12,995 nucleotides of DNA from Candidatus Thalassarchaeaceae archaeon (GTDB taxonomy: Archaea; Thermoplasmatota; Poseidoniia; Poseidoniales; Thalassarchaeaceae). Every line of letters begins with the position of its first letter. The first letter of the stretch is position 1. Made by a program: the position numbers and the translations under genes. Where the stretch lies: contig JAQXFA010000138.1 of the NCBI GenBank assembly GCA_029250565.1, positions 1 to 12,995 of the forward strand. Direction: 5' to 3'. The notes beneath the pieces were generated by a model. The model was not told the origin of the DNA. It saw only the letters and a program-made list of their open reading frames with translations, and did not search any database. Positions 6,975 through 12,995 of this stretch are shown here, piece after piece.

Positions 6975-7838
6975 TCAGTTACCCATGACGAGTACTCTGG
7001 TCTTCAACTGTGCATATCTATCGTTGTAAGCACCAAGTGCAAAAGCGATTAGTTCCGGTAAATGTATTGCAGGCATCTCTACATCGCTACCAGAAACTCG
7101 TCCAGCCTTTACTTGGTAGGAATCAAGATTAATGTGAGAAAGTGGACAAGCAGATGCCATAACACGTGCGCCCTCACTCTTTGCATCTGAAAGGACTGAT
7201 GCAGTCATTTTCAATGCACTTGATTCCTCAGATAGTAAGGATGGGAAACCGACACTTTTCGCTTTACTGTCATAATTAACAGCCTGCCCGCCCAAAGCTT
7301 CAATCAAATCTTCAAAGTAATGTGGATCGTAAATATCGTCTTCCCCACAGGCGCCATCCTGTTGCATTACTGAGCCATAATACCCAGCCACAGGAAAATC
7401 GATCGGATTTTTCACTGCGGCTGAAACGACATCCAAGCCAATATCTTCTACTAACACATGGAGTAGATGGCGCATTTTCATTGTGCCCTCAAATCGTAAG
7501 CCACAAATAGATTCCAATTGTTCATTCACTCGCTCACGCAAATCAACATCAGTGGCTAACTTGATGAAATCTTCTGACATGTTTCCTTGGCAACTAGCAC
7601 AAGGAGTAAGTACATCCAAACCTTGAGCCTCAGCCTGAGCAAATGTTCTCGCATTAAGTGCGATTTGTAATTCCCAATTTGCTTGTTTGATGACACCAGC
7701 ACCACAGCATGAAGCACCATTGAGTGGGACTAATTCAATATCTAAAGCACGGGCCAATGCAAGCATGGCATCTTGTACTTCTCTAGCCGAATTAAGAGTC
7801 ACACACCCAGGGAAATATGCATACCTATTTTTTGCCAT
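6975..7838 (-). CDS. HdrB-like CCG-domain protein with degenerate second CCG motif
   Basis: 287 residues, related to subunit B of heterodisulfide reductase and to SdhE/TfrB-type CCG proteins, which carry unusual Fe-S clusters and transfer electrons to thiols/disulfides or quinones. The first CCG motif is complete: C12 (FPGC), C44-C45 (SCCGAG), C80 and C83 (CASC), i.e. CX31CCX34CX2C. In the second, the expected cysteines are replaced: YYGS at 153-156, SVG instead of CCG at 195-197, and CPLS at 231-234, so only C231 remains. The fold signatures around them (DDIYDP, LIEALGG, CPLSHINLD) are still clear. The ATG at 7838 follows AGGAGGT located inside the end of the upstream gene, whose TGA ends one base before, so the two are likely translationally coupled. 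True heterodisulfide reduction is unlikely because no methanogenic context is visible. Confidence 0.85.
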   Translation of the reverse strand: MAKNRYAYFPGCVTLNSAREVQDAMLALARALDIELVPLNGASCCGAGVIKQANWELQIALNARTFAQAEAQGLDVLTPCASCQGNMSEDFIKLATDVDLRERVNEQLESICGLRFEGTMKMRHLLHVLVEDIGLDVVSAAVKNPIDFPVAGYYGSVMQQDGACGEDDIYDPHYFEDLIEALGGQAVNYDSKAKSVGFPSLLSEESSALKMTASVLSDAKSEGARVMASACPLSHINLDSYQVKAGRVSGSDVEMPAIHLPELIAFALGAYNDRYAQLKTRVLVMGN

Positions 7839-7839
7839 T

Positions 7840-9786
7840 TCAGAACCTCCTGTCGAATTTATTGAAGATTGCAACCACCTCATGGTGGTCATCTACTGAA
7901 GAATTAATCATCTTAGGCATCTTACCTACGCTTGCTGGTGGTGCAGCCAATGCCTGTAAATCTCTAATCATTGGGCCACCAGTTCTAGTAAATCCTAACA
8001 GCATCCGAGGGAGGACACCGGAGATTGCGTTTTTCGCCATCCCAAATGGACCAAGCGTTGCGCCTGCCAAAACTGTCTCGTTAAGTCTCCCTGAGAGTTT
8101 CACTGTTTCAGAAAACCACCAAACGTGCTTCCCATGACGACCTGTGAATCCACTATCTTGAAGGGTTTTTCTTTTGGCCTCTAACAAACTGGCCCCAGCC
8201 CCATCCCAAGCTCTTCCAGATTTGTAGATTGAACTCAAATCGGCCTCAGCCTTAATTCCATTTTCAGATTCAATTGTTGCCAAGTATCCATCTTTTCCTT
8301 TTTGTGATGTGCGAGGATCATTGTAGCGAGCCCAAAGACGAGCGATGACTGCTGGTCCGATGTATGAGCGGTTGTGAGGTACTGTGTCACTTGAAGCGTG
8401 GAGTAATTGGCCACTTGGGAAATCTGACGCACTGTGAAGCGTTTCTGCTGTAACAGCATCCATTGTCCCAATGATTCCTTGAGAAACCTTGGTCCCTTCA
8501 CGGGTTGTAGCGTGCATCCATGGCTTGCTGTTAGCAAGGTGAATCTGATAATCTGAATGGTCAACGGCTAAATCACGAATTACATCAAATCCTGAAAGTG
8601 GGTCAATACGTAGTGAGGATTCGCCATCTTTAACTCTAACAATTTCTGAGATTGCTACTCGACCTGGTAAAATATTCCTGCCATTTGCTGAAATGGCAGT
8701 AGTTGGGTCATCTGCATTGCCATCACGGAAAGTTAGACTACCATCTTCGGTTGCCTTCAGTAAACGAAGTAACTCCAACACGCTGACACTTCCTGGGACT
8801 GCGCAGCGCCAAATATCGTGACCGGATTGACCAGATTTGGGATCGTAACGGAATACTCGGGCGTTAACTTGAATTTCTTCCCCGACCAACTCGGGAATAT
8901 CGAACGCTGAACCTGCAGTTGCTCCCTTAGAGCCGCCTGCTGCCTTCTCTTTGAGAGCCGCAACCATCTCCTCGTTGAAGTTACCATCACCATCAACTGC
9001 ACCCATGTGTGCCAATGCATCTGCTAACCAAGCATCAGCCATAGCATCATAATCAACATCACAATCAACTCTAGGTGTGATTCTATTTGCACCTACCTTT
9101 TCGAACCATCCATCCCAATCGATTCCTGATTGACAGAAGAATTCGTACGATGTATCACCTAAAGAGCACACAGAAAAGTGGCTTCCTGAGAGTGACGGAG
9201 CGCCATCCGCATTAGCCGCATTCCACAGATCTTCGGCGTTATCGGGCATTTCACCCTCTCCCCAAGTACTGCAAATCACGAGTATTCGCTGATAACCTGC
9301 TAAATCACCGATTTGAATCTCATCCATTCCTTTAACCGTTGCTTCCAATGAATAATTACCCGCTAATTTGCCAATCTTTGCTGCAATCGCTTCAGAATTA
9401 CCTGATTGTGAACCAGATAATACGAGAAGAGAGCGGTCACCATCCATTGATGCCTCGACAGCAACAGGTGCTGTTTCGACTGGTTCAACCACCTCATCGG
9501 CAGAATCCTCTGCTGCTGCTTCGGGGGTAGAATCTCCACCACCTCCTACTTCAACCATGATTACATCAACAGGACATCCACCTGCAGCATCTTGGATTGC
9601 CTCTAAATCCAAACCAGATTTCAATGATGATTTTGTCCCTTCATTAGTGTCAAATCCACCATCGGTTCTAGAATCTGCTGTGATGTAACAGGTATCATCT
9701 GTTACCTTGAAAACTTCTGGATACTCTTCCTCGCATGCATCACAAGTGATGCAACCATCAGCGATCCAAACTACAACTTCCGACAT
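7840..9786 (-). CDS. Ferredoxin-flavodoxin-(cysteine-less SdhB/HdrC-like) fusion protein
   Basis: 648 residues, three modules. (1) A single-[4Fe-4S] ferredoxin: C12, C15, C18 and C71 (GGCPVD). An Ala/Glu/Pro-rich linker follows (about 81-115). (2) A flavodoxin domain (118-262) closely resembling that of sulfite reductase CysJ: SGSQSGN (124-130), STWGEGEMPDN (173-183), SLGDTSYEFFCQSG (208-221). There is no NADPH/FAD reductase domain. (3) From about 304, a module that follows succinate dehydrogenase iron-sulfur subunit: FRYDP (312-316), LLKATEDGSLTFR (342-354), SANGRNIL (366-373), DPLSGFDVIRDLAVD (395-409), SYIGPAVIARLWARYNDPR (474-492). All [2Fe-2S] and second-domain cluster cysteines are replaced; the only Cys after residue 242 is C328. 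The tail (about 545-615, with SGRLNE) resembles the end of HdrC-like subunits. It probably shuttles electrons to or from the coupled HdrB-like partner; the reaction is unknown. Start: ATG at 9786, without a strong Shine-Dalgarno. Confidence 0.85.
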   Translation of the reverse strand: MSEVVVWIADGCITCDACEEEYPEVFKVTDDTCYITADSRTDGGFDTNEGTKSSLKSGLDLEAIQDAAGGCPVDVIMVEVGGGGDSTPEAAAEDSADEVVEPVETAPVAVEASMDGDRSLLVLSGSQSGNSEAIAAKIGKLAGNYSLEATVKGMDEIQIGDLAGYQRILVICSTWGEGEMPDNAEDLWNAANADGAPSLSGSHFSVCSLGDTSYEFFCQSGIDWDGWFEKVGANRITPRVDCDVDYDAMADAWLADALAHMGAVDGDGNFNEEMVAALKEKAAGGSKGATAGSAFDIPELVGEEIQVNARVFRYDPKSGQSGHDIWRCAVPGSVSVLELLRLLKATEDGSLTFRDGNADDPTTAISANGRNILPGRVAISEIVRVKDGESSLRIDPLSGFDVIRDLAVDHSDYQIHLANSKPWMHATTREGTKVSQGIIGTMDAVTAETLHSASDFPSGQLLHASSDTVPHNRSYIGPAVIARLWARYNDPRTSQKGKDGYLATIESENGIKAEADLSSIYKSGRAWDGAGASLLEAKRKTLQDSGFTGRHGKHVWWFSETVKLSGRLNETVLAGATLGPFGMAKNAISGVLPRMLLGFTRTGGPMIRDLQALAAPPASVGKMPKMINSSVDDHHEVVAIFNKFDRRF

Positions 9787-9800
9787 GCTGACACCGACCC

Positions 9801-9836
9801 AGCCTAGGCTGTGTGATTTGCTCGACCGTAGGTCGA
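9801..9836. promoter_or_regulatory. Two palindromes in the leader of the redox operon
   Basis: AGCCTAGGCT (9801-9810) is a perfect 10-bp palindrome. TCGACC-GTA-GGTCGA (9822-9836) is a perfect 6-bp inverted repeat with a 3-base loop. Both lie within 50 bases upstream of the fusion gene start. They could be RNA hairpins in the leader or protein-binding sites; which is not decidable here. Confidence 0.35.
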
Positions 9837-9882
9837 TTATTGAACATACCGCGCAGACTGCATCTCACATTCTATCTAATTC

Positions 9883-9900
9883 TACTCAAATGAGTATATG
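9883..9900 (-). promoter_or_regulatory. Candidate promoter with overlapping dyad for the redox operon
   Basis: A TATA-like CATATA (9895-9900, minus strand) directly overlaps the perfect dyad TACTCA-AA-TGAGTA (9883-9896). The predicted start is near 9870, leaving a leader of about 80 nt. A dyad just downstream of and touching TATA is a common archaeal repressor arrangement. The dyad is seen; its function is inferred. Confidence 0.35.
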
Positions 9901-9933
9901 CAGAACATACAACGATGGTTTGTTGACTTCACA

Positions 9934-11544
9934 TCACATGTCAAAATCCATGCCATCCATTCCGCCTCCTGAGACGGCTTTGGATGATATGACATCATCA
10001 ATTCTTAGAATCATTACAGCAGTTTCTGTAGCACTTTGAATCGCTTGTTCAACAACCCTTGTTGGTTCAACTACTTGTGCAACCTGCATATCCATGACTC
10101 CACCTTCGAATACGTTAACTCCGAATGTTGCTTTTCCTTCAGCGTGAGCCTTTCGTAATTCGATGATTGTGTTTACTGGGTCGAGTCCGGCGTTTTCTGC
10201 AAGAGTTCGAGGGATTACCTCAAGAGCACCTGCAAATGCCTCAATAGCCATCTGTTCACGGCCACCAATACCTTCAGCATATATTCGCAAATCACGACTC
10301 AATGCAGCAAGCACACTTCCACCTCCAGTGAGAACGGAGCCATCTTCCCAAGCCACACTGATTACACCGATTGCATCATCAAAAGCACGGCGTAATTCAT
10401 CAACTACATGCTCTGTTCCACCACGGAGCAAAACAGACACACTCTTTGCTTCAGGGCATCCAGTAATGAAAACCATATCTGAGTCGCCAATTTTTCGCTC
10501 CTCTACTTTGGCTGCATTTCCAAGATCACCTTTTGCGAGGTCATCAATATTGGTCACAATACGTCCGCCGGTTGCCTTTGAAAGTGCTTCCATGTCACTC
10601 TTTTTGGCTCTGCGGACTGCAAACAATCCTGCTTTAGCAAGATAGTGTTGAGCGATGTCGTCAATCCCCTTCTGGCAAACTAAAACATTCGCCCCAGAGT
10701 TTTGCAATTTCTCTACTAATCCTTTCAGATAGTTTTCTTCTTCTTCCAAGAACTTTGCTAACATACTTGGGTCTGTAATCTGAATCTTAGCGTCAACTTC
10801 AGTTTTCTTCACTTCAATTGCGCTATTCACCAAAGCAATTTTTGCATCTGTTACAGCTCTTGGCATTCCTGGGTGGACTCGCTCTTTGTCCAAAATTATC
10901 CCATCAACCAAGGTACTTGCTTTGATTGAACCGCCTTGGCGCTTTTCTACTTTGATATCATCTAATGATACTGCTCTTTCACCATCATCTTCCCTACCAA
11001 CTGATTTCACTGCTTTAACACAGATATCAGCCAAAAATGACTTGACTGCTTCAGCACTTTTCCCAGTAAGTGCAGTCTTTGCAACTTCTGCTAGGGTATC
11101 CTCATCCGCTACTGAAATAGAATGGCTCTCAAGTAATTCAACTGCCCTCTCTGCTGCCAATCTAAAACCGTGACAGATCACAGTAGGGTGAACATTTTGA
11201 TCAATCAAATCCTCACTTCGCTTGAGCAACTCACCTGCAATAACTACTGCACTAGTGGTGCCATCGTAGCAATGTTGCTCCTGTGTTTTTGCAACCTCAA
11301 TAATCATCTTAGCAGCTGGGTGCTCAATATCCATCTCCTTCAGGATTGTAGCACCATCGTTTGTGATTACAACATCGCCCATGCTGTCAACCAGCATCTT
11401 ATCCATTCCTTTTGGTCCAAGAGTGGAACGTACTGCATCTGCAACCGCTTTTGCAGCCGCGATGTTGTTACTCTGGGCGCTCTTGCCCCTAACTCGGTCA
11501 GTTCCGTCTTTGAGAATGAAAATTGGTGCTTGTCCGTTGTACAC
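9934..11544 (-). CDS. thsA: Thermosome subunit (group II chaperonin)
   Basis: Cytosolic ATP-driven group II chaperonin subunit (536 residues), which assembles into a double-ring folding chamber with a built-in lid. Family motifs: RSTLGPKGMDKMLVDS (about 39-54), GDVVITNDGATIL (56-68), QKGIDDIAQHYLAKAG in the apical domain, and NAGLDP near the C-terminal nucleotide site, plus a short Gly/Met-rich tail (GGGMDGMDFDM). The usual GDGTT ATPase motif reads YDGTT (93-97): the catalytic Asp stays, the preceding Gly is Tyr. I chose GTG at 11544-11542 because GGAAGTGGTTGAA precedes it, much like the L23 site, and the resulting MYNGQAPIFILK aligns with known thermosome N-termini. The GTG at 11553 is the alternative. 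It appears to be transcribed separately from the membrane-protein gene upstream. The symbol is family-level; which paralogue it is cannot be told. Confidence 0.95.
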   Translation of the reverse strand: MYNGQAPIFILKDGTDRVRGKSAQSNNIAAAKAVADAVRSTLGPKGMDKMLVDSMGDVVITNDGATILKEMDIEHPAAKMIIEVAKTQEQHCYDGTTSAVVIAGELLKRSEDLIDQNVHPTVICHGFRLAAERAVELLESHSISVADEDTLAEVAKTALTGKSAEAVKSFLADICVKAVKSVGREDDGERAVSLDDIKVEKRQGGSIKASTLVDGIILDKERVHPGMPRAVTDAKIALVNSAIEVKKTEVDAKIQITDPSMLAKFLEEEENYLKGLVEKLQNSGANVLVCQKGIDDIAQHYLAKAGLFAVRRAKKSDMEALSKATGGRIVTNIDDLAKGDLGNAAKVEERKIGDSDMVFITGCPEAKSVSVLLRGGTEHVVDELRRAFDDAIGVISVAWEDGSVLTGGGSVLAALSRDLRIYAEGIGGREQMAIEAFAGALEVIPRTLAENAGLDPVNTIIELRKAHAEGKATFGVNVFEGGVMDMQVAQVVEPTRVVEQAIQSATETAVMILRIDDVISSKAVSGGGMDGMDFDM

Positions 11545-11565
11545 TTCAACCACTTCCGGTATATT

Positions 11566-11598
11566 CGCCCCTATGGGGCGGGCTTGCGACCCGCGCCC
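11566..11598 (-). promoter_or_regulatory. GC-rich alternative hairpins in thermosome leader
   Basis: CGCCCC-TAT-GGGGCG (11566-11580) is a perfect 6-bp stem. GCGGG (11578-11582) and CCCGC (11590-11594) form a second stem, which outer G/C pairs (11575-11577 with 11595-11598, one bulge) can extend. The two stems share 11575-11580 and so exclude each other. They end about 22 bases before the chosen start codon. A TATA-like TTTAATA (minus, 11653-11659) would place this sequence inside the transcript. Function is unknown. Confidence 0.4.
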
Positions 11599-11652
11599 CC
11601 CTCTTAAGGGCAACCGCTCACTTGACAATCAAAGGAGTCATGAAAAATCAAC

Positions 11653-11659
11653 TATTAAA
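11653..11659 (-). promoter_or_regulatory. Candidate TATA box for thermosome gene
   Basis: TTTAATA on the minus strand is the best TATA-like element between the membrane-protein stop and the thermosome start. It predicts a start near 11630 and a leader of about 85 nt. It is a weak match, and no heat-shock operator could be recognised. Confidence 0.3.
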
Positions 11660-11709
11660 GCCAAAACCGCCAAGAAAGCCTTTCAATCAGAATCTGTCTG
11701 AGAGATAGT

Positions 11710-12995
11710 TTACTTGAGACCTTGTTGTTCTAGGTATTGCTCGCCGTAATGTACCCACTGAGTCATATCCCAACCATCTGGTAAACCACCGGGTGGTAAT
11801 GGAGGCGCACCATCAGGCACTACTTCACCGGCTGGAGGCGATGCTGCTGGTGGGCTACCTGCTGGTGGGCTAGCTGCTGGAGTTGTTGTCATCTGTTGCT
11901 CAAAGATATCTGCAGCCCCGCCATAAGCCGAATTTGCTACTTGATCCGTAACTGGCAGTGATGGGGCACCTATTCCGCCTACTGGCACGTCTGGTGCGGC
12001 TGGCATGCTACCATATGTGTCCTCCAATTGTCGCTGATATCCCTCTAGAGAAAGTATCTCATCTTCTTCACGGTTTGTCGACATTACGACTTTGGCTAAT
12101 ACTACAATCAGAGCAATTATCACAATTCCTCCGATAATAAATGCAATAATATTCACAACCCCAAGGCCACCTTCGCCCTCAGCATTTACGCCACCTAAAG
12201 AGTCCCGAATCACTTTCACTTGGACAACCGTTTCTGAAACATCATCATCACCAGTTGCTATCACCGTGATATTGAACAACATTTCATCTTCTGGCATGTT
12301 CAAAAATTGAGTCTCTGTTAGAGAGAATTTGATTGCAGCAGATCTCTTCATATCTGGGTCAAGGACAAAGGAAGAATCTTCGCTTTGTACGCGTACAGAA
12401 GAGAACTGACGTGCATCCCCAGGGTCAACATCAAGGCGGATGAACTGTGAGTTTGTTGGATGACGATTGTGGATTGTCAAATTTGCCAAAATCCATCCTT
12501 CTGCATCAAGCGTAACCATTGTACCAGGGGTTAAATCAATCCACCCTTGACTACCAACTTGGAATGTCGCAGAACCGGCTCCACCAGCGACACCACCTGA
12601 TTGTACTGATCGTGCTGAAACCACCATTTCTAAGAGGCCGTTTGTACCAATATCAAATGAATACTGAACGGTGATGTTCACCGATGTACCTTGTGCTACA
12701 GAAGGAGGGCTGTCAGGGTTGTATTGGTCGCTCTGAATAACTTCAGCGTTCATCCCAACTGGCGAATCTATTTCAATTGTAAATTCATCATAATCATTAC
12801 CATTGTTAGTAACTTCAAATGAAATTGTCTTGACATCTGCGCCGCCTTGGAATGTCTGCCCACTCATATCAACGTCTTCGACATTGATTAGATAAGTTGG
12901 CTCAACTATCAATTCAACCTGTACTAATTTGAAGAATGATGCGTTTTCCTGTGATGATGCTCTAACAGTTAGGAAATATGTATCAGGCCTGATAC
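11710..12995 (-). CDS. Surface-exposed single-pass membrane protein, N-terminus cut by window
   Basis: The reading frame stays open to the window edge, so the start and any signal peptide lie outside. About 428 residues are visible. The extracellular part is a series of beta-sandwich-like segments with patterns such as FEVTNNGNDYDEFTIEI, reminiscent of NEW3/CARDB-type domains of archaeal surface proteins. It contains several N-glycosylation sequons (NIT, NLT, NIT). A single strongly hydrophobic segment (VVNIIAFIIGGIVIIALIVV, plus-strand about 12080-12160) precedes a polar region with REEDE, so the C-terminus should be cytoplasmic. That tail holds a Pro/Ala-rich stretch with SPPAG repeats and ends in a W-rich helix-like motif, DGWDMTQWVHYGEQYLEQQG. 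No enzymatic domain is visible. Function unknown; anchoring, adhesion or envelope structure are possible. Confidence 0.8.
   Translation of the reverse strand, partial: IRPDTYFLTVRASSQENASFFKLVQVELIVEPTYLINVEDVDMSGQTFQGGADVKTISFEVTNNGNDYDEFTIEIDSPVGMNAEVIQSDQYNPDSPPSVAQGTSVNITVQYSFDIGTNGLLEMVVSARSVQSGGVAGGAGSATFQVGSQGWIDLTPGTMVTLDAEGWILANLTIHNRHPTNSQFIRLDVDPGDARQFSSVRVQSEDSSFVLDPDMKRSAAIKFSLTETQFLNMPEDEMLFNITVIATGDDDVSETVVQVKVIRDSLGGVNAEGEGGLGVVNIIAFIIGGIVIIALIVVLAKVVMSTNREEDEILSLEGYQRQLEDTYGSMPAAPDVPVGGIGAPSLPVTDQVANSAYGGAADIFEQQMTTTPAASPPAGSPPAASPPAGEVVPDGAPPLPPGGLPDGWDMTQWVHYGEQYLEQQGLK
11831..11884 (-). repeat. Short in-frame tandem repeat coding for SPPAG/SPPAA
   Basis: A roughly 15-base unit containing gctggtgggct is repeated imperfectly, encoding SPPAG-SPPAA-SPPAG in the cytoplasmic tail of the membrane protein. 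It is a low-complexity linker, prone to length variation by slippage. Confidence 0.7.

Noticed and set aside
7839..7892. Longer start for the HdrB-like gene at 7892
   Set aside because: It would overlap the end of the fusion gene. The ATG at 7838 has AGGAGGT upstream and starts the conserved FPGC region at the normal distance.
7840..9786. The cysteine-less module considered as a decayed pseudogene
   Set aside because: The frame is open across all 648 codons, non-ligand family residues are well preserved, and the gene is coupled to an intact neighbour.
10163..10645. Plus-strand open frame of 160 codons opposite the thermosome gene
   Set aside because: Ser/Pro/Ala-rich composition typical of an antisense shadow; the opposite strand encodes a full chaperonin.
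11545..11628. In-frame extension of the thermosome from a TTG codon at 11628
   Set aside because: The added 28 residues resemble no thermosome N-terminus and come from the GC-rich hairpin leader. The GTG at 11544 has a better ribosome-binding context.
11831..11884. Short repeats considered as a CRISPR-like or mobile element
   Set aside because: The units are 15 bases, imperfect and in frame, coding for a Pro-rich linker; there are no spacers.

Overview
The window is archaeal chromosomal DNA, most likely euryarchaeal. Three things support this: an S10 ribosomal-protein operon in the archaeal order L3-L4-L23-L2-S19-L22, a group II chaperonin (thermosome), and a Hef helicase-nuclease, which is typical of Euryarchaeota. 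A marine Thermoplasmatota lineage (Marine Group II / Poseidoniales-like) is my best guess. It rests on the chaperonin N-terminus resembling Thermoplasma, no sign of methanogenesis genes, and a type I surface protein with a W-rich cytoplasmic tail. The lineage is inference.

Layout. Bases 1-3799 (minus strand) carry the start of the S10 operon, read from L3 at the right to a truncated L22 at the left edge. The genes are tightly packed and most have a GGAG/GGTGA-type Shine-Dalgarno sequence at or near the previous stop codon. Bases 3800-4180 are a divergent promoter region with a long, hairpin-rich leader for the ribosomal operon and a TATA box for hef. Bases 4181-6967 (plus) encode Hef. It ends 7 bp from the convergent end of a two-gene redox unit (6975-9786, minus).

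That redox unit is the most unusual part of the window. The upstream gene encodes a 648-residue fusion: a single-cluster ferredoxin, a CysJ-like flavodoxin, and a succinate-dehydrogenase-iron-sulfur-subunit/HdrC-like module. In the last module every expected Fe-S cysteine is gone. The coupled downstream gene encodes an HdrB-like protein with two CCG domains; the first keeps all its cysteines and the second has lost almost all of them. Together they look like a rewired HdrC-HdrB / TfrB / SdhB-SdhE pair in which the usual cluster relay is replaced by a fused ferredoxin and flavodoxin.

Bases 9934-11544 (minus) encode a thermosome subunit with an altered GDGTT motif and a GC-rich, potentially switchable leader. 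Bases 11710-12995 (minus, cut by the window edge) encode a surface-exposed, single-pass membrane protein. No tRNA, rRNA, CRISPR array, transposase or integrase was seen.
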